Positions 1 to 9,027 are shown, counted from the stretch's first letter. The stretch is 43,446 bases of DNA from Acidobacteriaceae bacterium (GCA_027364815.1 DAHXOQ010000003.1:1-43446), one strand, 5' to 3'. Translations and numbers: made by a program. The notes: generated from the sequence alone by a model not told the origin.

Positions 1-165
1 ACCAATGATGGTGTGCTCGCGATTTGATTTATTCCAGACCGGGATAACTTCAACGCCATGGTTGAGCGCCTGCCGGCATGCCAGAAGCTGCGCGACGGCC
101 TGATGAGAAAAGCGATCTCCTACTCCGATTGAAAAGCGCGCGAGATTTTGTACTTTCTGATTCAT
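1..165 (-). CDS. uxaE: N-terminus (55 aa, truncated by window edge) of a UxaE-like tagaturonate epimerase family protein
   Basis: Reverse-strand translation from ATG at 165: MNQKVQNLARFSIGVGDRFSHQAVAQLLACRQALNHGVEVIPVWNKSNREHTIIG; GxGDRFxHQ and PVWNKSNREHxIIG recalled as typical of tagaturonate epimerase family; last gene of the uxaC operon. Confidence 0.6.
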   Translation of the reverse strand, partial: MNQKVQNLARFSIGVGDRFSHQAVAQLLACRQALNHGVEVIPVWNKSNREHTIIG

Positions 166-178
166 CTTCCCCCTCGTG

Positions 179-1444
179 TTATAACCTTCCGCGGTACGCC
201 CAGAGGCCGAGTCCGGGGTTGGAAATATAAAAAACTTCCTCGCCATTGATGAGGTTTTTGCCCTGGTTCATTTTCTCCGGGTTGTATTGCTTGAGCATCT
301 CGCCGAGTGGCCGGTAGGCAAATCCGACGCTTGTGATTTCATCGGAAGAGAGTTTGCCCGGAGACCATGTGATTTTGAAGCGACCTTCGGATGAGCCATG
401 GATTAAGTGAGCCGCCGCGCTCAGATTAAGAGCGAGTTCCTCGTCGCATTCAACGGCGCGCAAAGTTGCCTCGGTACCCTTGTAACCAAATTTGCGAATC
501 AAGCGGTCGATGACCGCGTCTTCACCAAACTCTCTGACGCCGGGCGCGAGAATGATGAGCTCGGCGTCATCGGCCAGCGCCATGCGGGTTCTATAGACAG
601 CCTTGTTGCCGATCCACGTTGAATGGTACTCGGAAGGATGGAGATAGACCACGGCCTTACGAATAGGTTCGTCGACAATTTCAAAATTGACCGCCAGGCT
701 CAATGCAGCGGCGCGCTCAAAACATTCGATATCGTCGCCGATAAACAATCCGCGCACGGCAAGGCCATTTTGCTTTTTTCCAACCACGGTGAGCACATAA
801 ACGATGGGTAAACCCTGTGCGAAGTGATCGCTGGCATAGTTGAGGATTCGTCGGACAGGCGTATCTGCGCGCCCCATCATGCGCTCCATGCCGTAGACCG
901 CACCCAGAAAATGCGTGCGGTGAATGCCCAGAACTCCGCCCGTGCCAACGAAAATGTTCTTGTTGAAGTTGGCCATGCCGATGACTTCATGCGGCACCAC
1001 CTGGCCGATGGAAAGAATCAGGTCAAAGCCGCCGTTCGCAATATGATGGTTGACCTGTGCGGGCCAGGGAAAGTTCAGCTTGCCCTCGGATTGCAGGTGA
1101 ATATATTCAGCCGGAACTTCGCCGAGAGTCACAATATCCTTGCGCCAGTTGTGTTCGAGGAAAAGTTCTTTTGGCGTTGCGCCGAACATGCCGGAGATTT
1201 GCTCCGCAGTCATTGGCGTGTGCGTGCCTAGCGCGGGCAAAACAGCTTTCACGCGCGACCCGAAATGTTGCCATGCGAATTCGGTCAGTTCGCCTGCCCG
1301 CGAGTGTTTGCGGCTCTGGTCGGGGGGAATCAGAAGCACACGCTGACGTGAACCCATGAGATTGAGAGCCTGAACCAGATGCTGATTCAAATCATCGAGT
1401 GTCAAATCAGTTTGAGGAGTTCCGATTGCGCAATACAAACTCAT
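179..1444 (-). CDS. LarA-family (DUF2088) nickel-pincer-nucleotide-dependent racemase/epimerase homologue
   Basis: 421 aa; GTHTPMT, VPHEVIG, NFNKN and GIHRTH motifs give H75/H152/K162/H178; K162 and H178 keep the 10- and 16-residue spacings of LarA H174-K184-H200; ATGA overlap with upstream MFS gene. Confidence 0.8.
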   Translation of the reverse strand: MSLYCAIGTPQTDLTLDDLNQHLVQALNLMGSRQRVLLIPPDQSRKHSRAGELTEFAWQHFGSRVKAVLPALGTHTPMTAEQISGMFGATPKELFLEHNWRKDIVTLGEVPAEYIHLQSEGKLNFPWPAQVNHHIANGGFDLILSIGQVVPHEVIGMANFNKNIFVGTGGVLGIHRTHFLGAVYGMERMMGRADTPVRRILNYASDHFAQGLPIVYVLTVVGKKQNGLAVRGLFIGDDIECFERAAALSLAVNFEIVDEPIRKAVVYLHPSEYHSTWIGNKAVYRTRMALADDAELIILAPGVREFGEDAVIDRLIRKFGYKGTEATLRAVECDEELALNLSAAAHLIHGSSEGRFKITWSPGKLSSDEITSVGFAYRPLGEMLKQYNPEKMNQGKNLINGEEVFYISNPGLGLWAYRGRL

Positions 1445-2712
1445 AGCGTCACCTCCACTCGTTTGAGGCCTGGAGCGAACAAGTTCAAAAGGAAAAAAGC
1501 AAGCATATAAGCGCAGCCGGCAATGATAAAGAGTGTTGTATAACTACCCGTAAGGTGAAGGATGTAGCCGGCATAATTCATCAGCAAGACTCCACCTAAA
1601 GCTCCGGCCATGCCTCCGATGCCAGTGATGGAACCAACAGCGCGCTGAGAAAACATGTCTGATGCGGTTGTGTACAAGTTGGCACTCCAGCCCTGATGAG
1701 CCGCTGCGGCAAGGCTCAGCAGCGCGATAGAAAACCATTCATTTTGAACCGAGTTCAAAGCGAGAATGGGCAGAACCAGAAAAGCGCAAACAAGCATGGC
1801 GAGCAGACGCGCACGCGATATGGACAACCCCAACTTGCAAAAAGGAGAAGGCAACCACCCGCCGCCAATACTGCCGATTGTGGATGCACTGTAGACAATA
1901 ATCAAAGGCAATCCGAGATGCGAGAGGTCCAGATGATACTTCTGGCTGAAGAAAGAAGGAAGGTAAAAGAGAAAGAACCACCAAATGGGGTCGGTTAAAA
2001 ACTTGGCAATCGAATAGCCCCATGTCTGGCGGAGAAAGAAAAGTTTTCTCCAACTGATGTTCCGGCGGGGAAGATCCTGAGGAGAAATTTCACTCAAGGT
2101 GTAATCAACAGAGGGTTTTCTGTAGTGGCGGAACCACCAGAAGATCCATAGCGCGCTGAAGCCGCCTGTAGCCAGGAATGCCGCGTGCCAGCCATAGTGC
2201 AAAGTAACCCAGGGCACAATCAGCGGGGCAAGTATGGCTCCGAGGTTGGCTCCAGAGTTGAAGAGCCCGGTGGCCAGGGCGCGCTCTTTCTGAGGAAACC
2301 ATTCGGAGACGGTTTTAATGGCTGCGGGGAAATTACCCGATTCGCCGAGTCCCAGAGAAAAGCGTGCAACGGCAAACTCTGTAACTGTATTGGCCAGCGC
2401 ATGACTCATGGCGGAGAGACTCCAGAGTCCCATGATGACCATATAACCTATGCGCGTGCCCACACGGTCAACGAAGCGCCCGGCCAAGAGCAAACCCAAT
2501 GCATACGCCGCCATAAATCCGCCCATGATGTGGCCGTAGCTCAACTCAGTGAGGCCGATGGTCTGCATCAAAGTGGGTTTCAAGATAGCAATAACCTGGC
2601 GATCCATATAGTTGATGGATGTGGCGGCGAAGAGCAGAAAGCATATCTTCCAGCGCATTGAACTGGATTGCTGCGCCGAGCCAGCGTCCGATTGATTGCT
2701 TTGCCAAACCAT
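1441..2712 (-). CDS. exuT: MFS transporter, hexuronate (ExuT-like, ACS family)
   Basis: 423 aa, ~12 hydrophobic segments; INYMDRQVIAILKPTLMQ...GESGNFPAAIKTVSEWFPQKERALATGLFNSGANLGAILAP typical of ACS/hexuronate transporters; sits between uxaC and larA-like. Confidence 0.8.
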   Translation of the reverse strand: MVWQSNQSDAGSAQQSSSMRWKICFLLFAATSINYMDRQVIAILKPTLMQTIGLTELSYGHIMGGFMAAYALGLLLAGRFVDRVGTRIGYMVIMGLWSLSAMSHALANTVTEFAVARFSLGLGESGNFPAAIKTVSEWFPQKERALATGLFNSGANLGAILAPLIVPWVTLHYGWHAAFLATGGFSALWIFWWFRHYRKPSVDYTLSEISPQDLPRRNISWRKLFFLRQTWGYSIAKFLTDPIWWFFLFYLPSFFSQKYHLDLSHLGLPLIIVYSASTIGSIGGGWLPSPFCKLGLSISRARLLAMLVCAFLVLPILALNSVQNEWFSIALLSLAAAAHQGWSANLYTTASDMFSQRAVGSITGIGGMAGALGGVLLMNYAGYILHLTGSYTTLFIIAGCAYMLAFFLLNLFAPGLKRVEVTL

Positions 2713-2725
2713 GTGCCAGTATCCT

Positions 2726-4123
2726 CTAGAGCCGGTACGCGTTTTTCACGAGCCTGGTGGTTAATTCCTGCGCCAGGTCAAAAGCTTCATCTTCATCGAG
2801 CCGATGCTCAACCACCAATTTGGCGAGAAATGCACAGTCAACGCGCCGGGCAACATCGTGCCGTGCGGGAATGGAGAGAAAAGCGCGCGTGTCGTCATTG
2901 AAGCCAACAGTATTGTAGAAGCCCGCAGTCTCGGTGGCGTGCTCGCGGAAGCGCATCATTCCCTCAGGACTATCGTGGAACCACCAGGACGGGCCCAGCC
3001 TCAGGGCTGGATAATGGCCGGCCAATGGAGCAAGTTCACGACTATAAGTTGATTCGTCGAGTGTGAAGAGGATGATGGTTAATGAAGGCTCATTGCCAAA
3101 TTGATTGAGCAGCGGACGCAGGGCGTCAACATAATTTGTGGCACGAGGTATATCAGCGCCGACATCGCGGCCATAACGCTGATAGATTTTTTTATTGTGA
3201 TTGCGAACGCTACCGGGATGAATCTGCATCACGAGTCCATCATCGAGGCTCATCCTCGCCATTTCAGTCAGCATCTGGGCGCGGAAATTTTCCTGCTCAT
3301 CGGAGGTGGCGTTCCCGGAGAGCACACGGGCGAATAATTGTGCGGCCTCGCTTTCGGGAAGATTGGCAGTTTGCGCAGTAGGATGACCGTGGTCGGTTGC
3401 CGTGCATCCCATCGACTTGAAACGCTGACGCGCAATGCGCAATGCCTGCAAATAGCCGCGCCACCCACTGGTGTCTTCTTGGGTCGCCTGGCCGAGTTGC
3501 GCAATTGATTCCGCGAATCCCGCGTATTCAGGGTCAACGACCGGATCAGGCCTGAAGGTTGGCAGAATCCGCGCATTCCACCCGGAGTCGCGTATCGCCT
3601 GATGATATTCAAGTGTGTCGAGTGGCGAATCTGTTGTGGCAAGCACTTCCAGGCGAAATCTCTCGTAGAGCGCGCGGGGCAGATATTCCGGCTGGTTGAG
3701 TTTTTCCGAGATGATGTCGTAATAGTCATCCGCGTTCCCGGCTGAGAGCCGCTCATTGAGGCCGAAGAGTTCTTGAAATGCATAATCGAGCCAGAGTCGC
3801 GTTGGTGTTCCTCGAAACAAATGATAATGGGTTGCAAAGATGCGCCAGACCTTGCGGGGATTTTTGAGCTCAACAGCGCCAATCTCGAGGTCATCGAGTG
3901 AAACGCCCTGACTGTAGAGCATGCGGTAAACATAATGATCGGGCGAAACAAAGAGTTGCGCGGGATTAGGAAACGGATGATTCAAAGCAAACCAGGCTGC
4001 CTGCGTATGACCATGAGGGCTGATGATAGGCAAATGCCGGACGCTCGAGTAGAGTGCGCGCGCGATTTTTCTGGTTTCCTGATCTGCGGGGAACAAACGG
4101 TCTTGGTGAAGCGGCATTGGCAT
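2726..4123 (-). CDS. uxaC: Glucuronate/galacturonate isomerase (uronate isomerase)
   Basis: ISPHGHTQAAWF, RVDCAFLAKLVVEHRLDEDEA and overall UxaC architecture; start re-assigned from 4189 to 4123 because GGAGG lies 5 nt before ATG (GGAGGTCGCAATG) and the promoter/operator lies in the longer ORF. Confidence 0.9.
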   Translation of the reverse strand: MPMPLHQDRLFPADQETRKIARALYSSVRHLPIISPHGHTQAAWFALNHPFPNPAQLFVSPDHYVYRMLYSQGVSLDDLEIGAVELKNPRKVWRIFATHYHLFRGTPTRLWLDYAFQELFGLNERLSAGNADDYYDIISEKLNQPEYLPRALYERFRLEVLATTDSPLDTLEYHQAIRDSGWNARILPTFRPDPVVDPEYAGFAESIAQLGQATQEDTSGWRGYLQALRIARQRFKSMGCTATDHGHPTAQTANLPESEAAQLFARVLSGNATSDEQENFRAQMLTEMARMSLDDGLVMQIHPGSVRNHNKKIYQRYGRDVGADIPRATNYVDALRPLLNQFGNEPSLTIILFTLDESTYSRELAPLAGHYPALRLGPSWWFHDSPEGMMRFREHATETAGFYNTVGFNDDTRAFLSIPARHDVARRVDCAFLAKLVVEHRLDEDEAFDLAQELTTRLVKNAYRL

Positions 4124-4147
4124 TGCGACCTCCGTCAGGGTTTCATA

Positions 4148-4160
4148 GTGGTCTGACCAC
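4148..4160. promoter_or_regulatory. Candidate GntR/FadR-type operator at uxaC promoter
   Basis: Perfect 13-bp palindrome GTGGTC-T-GACCAC immediately downstream of TATAAT (4166-4161, minus strand); identical copy at 6227-6239. Confidence 0.75.
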
Positions 4161-4189
4161 ATTATACATAGATTTCGGTGTTCTGCCAT
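4161..4189 (-). promoter_or_regulatory. Candidate sigma70-type promoter of uxaC operon
   Basis: Minus strand ATGGCA (4189-4184), 17-nt spacer, TATAAT (4166-4161). Confidence 0.6.
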
Positions 4190-4262
4190 ACTTAAATACT
4201 GCCGGCTATCAACATCGTCAGCGCGACTTTAAAACAGGCAAGCGGATTGCGCCGGTCAGTCA

Positions 4263-5060
4263 ATGAGAAGAGCCGATAATGATGTTATGCTCAAGACGAA
4301 CCAATTTAAAAGCATGAACCCATCAACCACCAAAAAGCCGGCAGAGAAGCGCACGCAGCAAGATCCTCAACTCTCCATGCAAGTGGTCAATCATATACGC
4401 AGGCTGGTTGAGAATGGAAAGCTCAAGCCCGGGGACAAGTTGCCGCCGGAGCGGGAACTTGCGCAGAAGCTGAAAATCAGTCGAGCCTCGTTGCGTAGTG
4501 GTATTGGTTATTTGGCGGCAACCGGAGTTTTGAAAGTGCGTCACGGCGTTGGCGCGTTCATTGCCGACGGCCCGCCGGCCTTTGCCATTACATCCTTCAA
4601 CCTGATTGGCGCCCTGCATGGATTCCAATCCTGGCAGATGTTTGAGACTCGATTGATTCTGGAATGTCAATTGGTTGCGCTGGCGGCTGAACGCAGCAAA
4701 CAGGAACATCAAATGGCGTTGGCGGAGGAAGTTGCGGAGTTGTTTGCCGCACTGGATCGACCCACGGACTTTCTTGTTCACGACATGAACTTTCACCGCA
4801 TCCTGGCCCAGGCTTCGGGAAATCCTGTGCTCGCCGCAATCATGGAAACACTCACGGTTGCATTTTATAAGGAGAGAAGTAAAACGATAGAGCATGCAAA
4901 AGATATGCGCGAGGCCGCCGCGATGCACCGTCTGATTTTCAAAGCCGTATGTGCCCGCGATGCCGAGAAGGCTCGCACCTTGATGGAGCGCCACTTAAGC
5001 GCATCAATGGAAGCGCAAAGCGCTGAGAAACAAAAGCGCCGCACATCATCCAGTCGATAA
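4263..5060 (+). CDS. GntR family transcriptional regulator, FadR/FCD subgroup
   Basis: GKLKPGDKLPPERELAQKLKISRASLRSGIGYLAATGVLKVRHGVGAFI wHTH plus FCD-type C-terminus (HDMNFHRILAQASGNPVLAAIME). Confidence 0.88.
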   Translation: MRRADNDVMLKTNQFKSMNPSTTKKPAEKRTQQDPQLSMQVVNHIRRLVENGKLKPGDKLPPERELAQKLKISRASLRSGIGYLAATGVLKVRHGVGAFIADGPPAFAITSFNLIGALHGFQSWQMFETRLILECQLVALAAERSKQEHQMALAEEVAELFAALDRPTDFLVHDMNFHRILAQASGNPVLAAIMETLTVAFYKERSKTIEHAKDMREAAAMHRLIFKAVCARDAEKARTLMERHLSASMEAQSAEKQKRRTSSSR

Positions 5061-5083
5061 TTCCAAATCTGACAGTGCGTGAA

Positions 5084-6166
5084 TCAGCGCTGGATGCGCG
5101 CCGAGCCACCTCGTGCAAAAGCCTGCACCTGCTCTAAAGTCGCCATTGTAGTATCACCCGGAAATGTAGTAAGCAACGCACCGTGCGCCCAGCCTAAACG
5201 GACCGCCTCTTCGGGTGATGTCTCGTTGAGAAGACCGTAGATCATCCCGGAAGCGAAGCCGTCACCGCCGCCAACGCGGTCATACACGTTGAGTTCCGCT
5301 GTAGGAGCGGTAATTGTTTTTCCGCCGACCCAGGCTACTGCGCTCCAGCTATGGCGGTTTGTTGAGTGCACCTCGCGCAGAGTTGTTGCCACAACTTTGA
5401 TGTGCGGATGCTTTTCAACAACTTGTTCAATCATTCCAAAGAATGCCGAGGAATCAAGCTTAGATTTGGCTTCGACCTGCGGCCCGGCAATGCCAAGCCC
5501 TTTCTGCAGATCCTCTTCATTCCCGACAAGGACATCGACGTTTTCAACAATGCCGGCAATTGTTTTGACCGTATTTTCATTGCCTCCTGCGATCTTCCAC
5601 AATTTCTCACGGAAGTTCAGATCGAAGGAAGTCACGGCACCGGCAGCTTTGGCCTCGCGCATCATCTCGGCAGTCAATTGGGCAGTGGTCGGAGAGAGAG
5701 AGGCAAAAATGCCCCCGCTGTGAACCCACTTCACGCCGCGCGAGAAAATCTTTTTCCAATCAAAATCTCCAGGGCGCAACAAAGCGGCCGCCTCGTTGGC
5801 GCGATTATAAAAGACCACAGGCGCGCGTACGCCGAAACCCTGATCACTGTAGACGGTAGCCATATTGGGACCATTGACGCCGTTATGCTCGAAATGCTTG
5901 TAGATGCCCAGCACACCCTGGCCGCGGACACGTTCCGCAATCAGTTCGCCTATGGGGTAACTGCTCATGGCGGAGGCAATAGCCGTGCGCATCCGGAAAC
6001 AATCCGCCAGATTGGCCGCAACGTTGTATTCACCGCCGCTGACGTGTATCTGGCAGGTGGTTGCTTTTCGGAATGGAATAATTCCAGGATCAAGCCGGTG
6101 CACAATCGCGCCGAGAGAAAGAAAATCGAGATCGGCATCATTGCGTAGATTGAACAGATTGCCCAT
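5084..6166 (-). CDS. kdgK: PfkB-family sugar kinase, 2-dehydro-3-deoxygluconokinase-like
   Basis: C-terminal DRVGGGDGFASGMIYGLL PfkB signature and N-terminal SGGEYNVAANLA; start placed at 6166 (MGNLFNL, upstream GGAGA), excluding promoter/operator. Confidence 0.75.
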   Translation of the reverse strand: MGNLFNLRNDADLDFLSLGAIVHRLDPGIIPFRKATTCQIHVSGGEYNVAANLADCFRMRTAIASAMSSYPIGELIAERVRGQGVLGIYKHFEHNGVNGPNMATVYSDQGFGVRAPVVFYNRANEAAALLRPGDFDWKKIFSRGVKWVHSGGIFASLSPTTAQLTAEMMREAKAAGAVTSFDLNFREKLWKIAGGNENTVKTIAGIVENVDVLVGNEEDLQKGLGIAGPQVEAKSKLDSSAFFGMIEQVVEKHPHIKVVATTLREVHSTNRHSWSAVAWVGGKTITAPTAELNVYDRVGGGDGFASGMIYGLLNETSPEEAVRLGWAHGALLTTFPGDTTMATLEQVQAFARGGSARIQR

Positions 6167-6226
6167 GTTGAGAGTTCTCCTTGTCTGCTGCAGCAATTTG
6201 GAAAGTAAGGTAAAAAAGTGCTGCAA

Positions 6227-6239
6227 GTGGTCTGACCAC
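6227..6239. promoter_or_regulatory. Candidate GntR/FadR-type operator in kdgK-like/gnd divergent region
   Basis: GTGGTCTGACCAC, identical to 4148-4160 and in the same position relative to the minus-strand -10. Confidence 0.75.
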
Positions 6240-6268
6240 ATGATATATTGTGTCATAGAAATTGCCAA
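6240..6268 (-). promoter_or_regulatory. Candidate sigma70-type promoter of kdgK-like gene
   Basis: Minus strand TTGGCA (6268-6263), 17-nt spacer, TATCAT (6245-6240), operator immediately downstream. Confidence 0.65.
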
Positions 6269-6303
6269 TAGGTAATTTGTATTTTCAGCATGGAGAAGAA
6301 AAA

Positions 6304-7212
6304 ATGCAGCTTGGATTGATTGGATTAGGCAAGATGGGCGGCAACATGGCCGAGCGTTTGCGTTTGAGCGGTCATCAGGTGGTTGGCTTTGATTTCAACG
6401 CCGATGCGGTGGCGAAGCTGACAGCGAGCGGCAATGTTGGCGTGAACTCGCTCGATGGGTTGGCGGAGAAGCTGACTGGCCGCAAGGCGATTTGGATCAT
6501 GGTGCCGCAGGGCGATCCGGTGGACCAGACGATTGCGAAGCTGCTGCCGCTGCTCAGCAAGGGCGATATTTTGATTGACGGCGGCAACTCTAATTACAAG
6601 GATTCGATGCGCCGGCATGCGGAACTCACGGCGAAGGGATTTTGCTTTGTGGACGTGGGCACATCGGGCGGCGTGTGGGGATTGAAGGAAGGCTACAGCA
6701 TGATGATTGGCGGCGATGAGGAACCGGTGCAATATTTGACGCCAATTTTTGAAGCGCTGGCGCCGGCGCAGGAGAGCGGCTGGGGGCGCGTGGGCCCGGC
6801 CGGCGCGGGGCACTTTGTGAAGATGGTGCACAACGGCATTGAATACGGCATGATGCAGGCATATGCCGAAGGCTTCACGATTATGGAGAAGAAGGAGCAG
6901 CTCAACCTGAATCTGCCACAGATAGCCGAGATATGGCGGCACGGGAGCGTGGTGCGGAGCTGGCTGCTGGATTTGACCGCCGAGGCGCTCAAGGAAAATC
7001 CGGCGCTTGATGGATTAGAGGCGTATGTTTCGGATTCAGGCGAGGGGCGATGGACGGTCTTCGAGGCGATTGATTTGAACGTGAGCGCGCCGGTGATTAC
7101 GGAGTCACTGCTGCGGCGCATCCGCTCGCGCGAGGAGAACAACTTCACGGATCGCATGCTGGCAATTATGCGGAATGCATTTGGCGGGCACGCGGTGGTG
7201 AAGGGCAAGTAG
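6304..7212 (+). CDS. gnd: 6-phosphogluconate dehydrogenase, decarboxylating, short (NAD-type) form
   Basis: GLIGLGKMGGNMAERL Rossmann motif, IDGGNSNYKDS, VDVGTSGGVWGL, GAGHFVKMVHNGIEYGMMQAYAEGF; acidic D in FDFNADAV suggests NAD preference. Confidence 0.88.
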   Translation: MQLGLIGLGKMGGNMAERLRLSGHQVVGFDFNADAVAKLTASGNVGVNSLDGLAEKLTGRKAIWIMVPQGDPVDQTIAKLLPLLSKGDILIDGGNSNYKDSMRRHAELTAKGFCFVDVGTSGGVWGLKEGYSMMIGGDEEPVQYLTPIFEALAPAQESGWGRVGPAGAGHFVKMVHNGIEYGMMQAYAEGFTIMEKKEQLNLNLPQIAEIWRHGSVVRSWLLDLTAEALKENPALDGLEAYVSDSGEGRWTVFEAIDLNVSAPVITESLLRRIRSREENNFTDRMLAIMRNAFGGHAVVKGK

Positions 7213-7220
7213 TTCATTCA

Positions 7221-7246
7221 TGTCCCTCTACACAAGTGGAGGGACA
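7221..7246 (+). terminator. Hairpin downstream of gnd
   Basis: TGTCCCTC/GAGGGACA 8-bp arms 9 nt after gnd stop, followed by ATTTAT (weak U-tract). Confidence 0.5.
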
Positions 7247-7332
7247 ATTTATCAGTCAGCAGTAAGCATTACATTGCGTTGCTTGAGCGACCGCAACAAC
7301 GCGTGACAAGCAATGCGAGACGCAGCAAGAAT

Positions 7333-8925
7333 TTAATACTTTCCTTCCAGTAATTCGTTCGTTCCATCAGGCAATTTGCTGCAATTCATAACTTGCGCGT
7401 GTTTGATACCGGCGGCGTCGAGTGCCGGCGCATTCATTGGCAAGCGCAGATTATTGATCCGCAACTGATCCACATCGCGCGCCCAGATGGCAGGACGCTT
7501 ATCAGGCGCAATGAGGCGAACCTCAATGTTGCGCAAAGCGAGGTTGCTGACGTGGCGCAGCAAGAATCCTGTTGCAGGTATTGCGCCGAACATCTCGGGC
7601 TCGGGATATTTAGCTTCCAACTCGGCGGGCAGGAGCGCGGCCATTGCACTATCCCCGCCTCCCACCTGCTCAAAGAAGCAGTCGCTGATCTGAATGTCTT
7701 CGATGGGGTGGTTTGGAATGCCAGCGAGGATGGATGGTATCTGACCTGCGCCGGAGCTAGTGATTTGACTGATAAGGATGCGTCGAATGGCTCCGATGGG
7801 GGTAGCGGCGGGGGCGCGCATGCGGCTTCCCAATCGCATGAAGATGGGCGCGCTGCGAACATCGCGCATGCTGATGTTGGTGATGGTAATGTCTTCACAG
7901 ACGGCGCCGTCAACGCTCTCGATGGCCACCCCGCGGCAACTTTCAAAGACACAATTATCAATGGTGATGCGCCTGAATCCGCCGTTCGATTCGGTTCCGA
8001 GCTTGATACGGCCGGTGGGGGGCCAATGGAGATCAGTGACTGGTTGCCATGTGGCATCAGCAACGGAACCAAGCGCGTAATTTCCGGTGACAAAACAATT
8101 GGAGATGGTTACGTCTTCAGTTGAGCGCAGAGAGCCGAGTGCATAGGAGCTTTTGAGGCAGATTCCATCATCCCAGGGAGTGTTGACCGTGCAGTTTGAG
8201 ATGCGCACATTTCGGCAGCAATCAATATCCATGCCGTCGCGGTTTGAATCGATGGTGAGATGGTCGACGATGATATTGTCAACGCCGGTGGCGAGAATAC
8301 CGAACCAGCCACCTGCTTTGATGGTGAAATCGCGCAGCAACACATTACGGCAATTCTTGAGAGCGAGCGCTTTACTGCCAATGCCAGGCCGCGCCGGGTC
8401 GGGTCCATTTTTTTCAAATTTAAAACTGCGCGTTAAACCTTGCCCCCAGATCATACCGGGGCCGGTAATGGAGATGTCGTTGAGACCATCACCCCAGAGC
8501 AGCGAATTGTGCCAGTGATTGTGCCCGAAGTCCTGATAGGCTTCGCCGGTTTCGTTGTGCGGTTCAGCAGGGTCGTAACCTGGGTCGTTGTCGGTAGCCG
8601 GATTTTCAGCGGCTAGAATCACGGCCCCGTGGTCAAGATACAACCCCACATGGCTTTTAAGGTGAATCGAATAGGAGCGGTAAACTCCGGCAGGAAAGAA
8701 GACCGTGCCACCGCCGGCATCAGCTGCGGCCGCAATGGATTTGTTGATGGCGGCTGTGTCAAGGGCGAGACCATCGCCTTTGGCGCCCATTGCGCGAACA
8801 TTCCAGATGGCGGCTTGGCCGCTTGCAGACGGCAGCAATTGGTTGAGGAAAGTTTGTGAGCGAACGGGGATGGCGCCGGCTACCGCAGAGGCTAATCCCC
8901 ATCGCAAAAATTCTCTTCTTCGCAT
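7333..8925 (-). CDS. GH28-like polygalacturonase / parallel beta-helix protein, exported
   Basis: MRRREFLRWGLASAVAGA twin-arginine-like signal; WNVRAMGAKGDGLALDTAAINKSIAAAADAGGGTVFFPAGVY; beta-helix repeats; start moved to 8925. Confidence 0.82.
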   Translation of the reverse strand: MRRREFLRWGLASAVAGAIPVRSQTFLNQLLPSASGQAAIWNVRAMGAKGDGLALDTAAINKSIAAAADAGGGTVFFPAGVYRSYSIHLKSHVGLYLDHGAVILAAENPATDNDPGYDPAEPHNETGEAYQDFGHNHWHNSLLWGDGLNDISITGPGMIWGQGLTRSFKFEKNGPDPARPGIGSKALALKNCRNVLLRDFTIKAGGWFGILATGVDNIIVDHLTIDSNRDGMDIDCCRNVRISNCTVNTPWDDGICLKSSYALGSLRSTEDVTISNCFVTGNYALGSVADATWQPVTDLHWPPTGRIKLGTESNGGFRRITIDNCVFESCRGVAIESVDGAVCEDITITNISMRDVRSAPIFMRLGSRMRAPAATPIGAIRRILISQITSSGAGQIPSILAGIPNHPIEDIQISDCFFEQVGGGDSAMAALLPAELEAKYPEPEMFGAIPATGFLLRHVSNLALRNIEVRLIAPDKRPAIWARDVDQLRINNLRLPMNAPALDAAGIKHAQVMNCSKLPDGTNELLEGKY

Positions 8926-9027
8926 CACACAATCCATCACTTGCTGCATGTTTTCACAATGCACGTTGAAGTCGGTTAAATGTGCCACAGCTCATCCTAT
9001 AGCACTTCATAGCCCATGAGACGGAGA

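Noticed and set aside
1057-1359. Plus-strand ORFs opposite the LarA-like gene
   Set aside because: Mutually overlapping antisense frames without homology signals.
5366-6148. 260-aa plus-strand ORF antisense to the kdgK-like gene
   Set aside because: Fully overlaps a strongly supported PfkB CDS; no recognisable motifs; typical shadow ORF.
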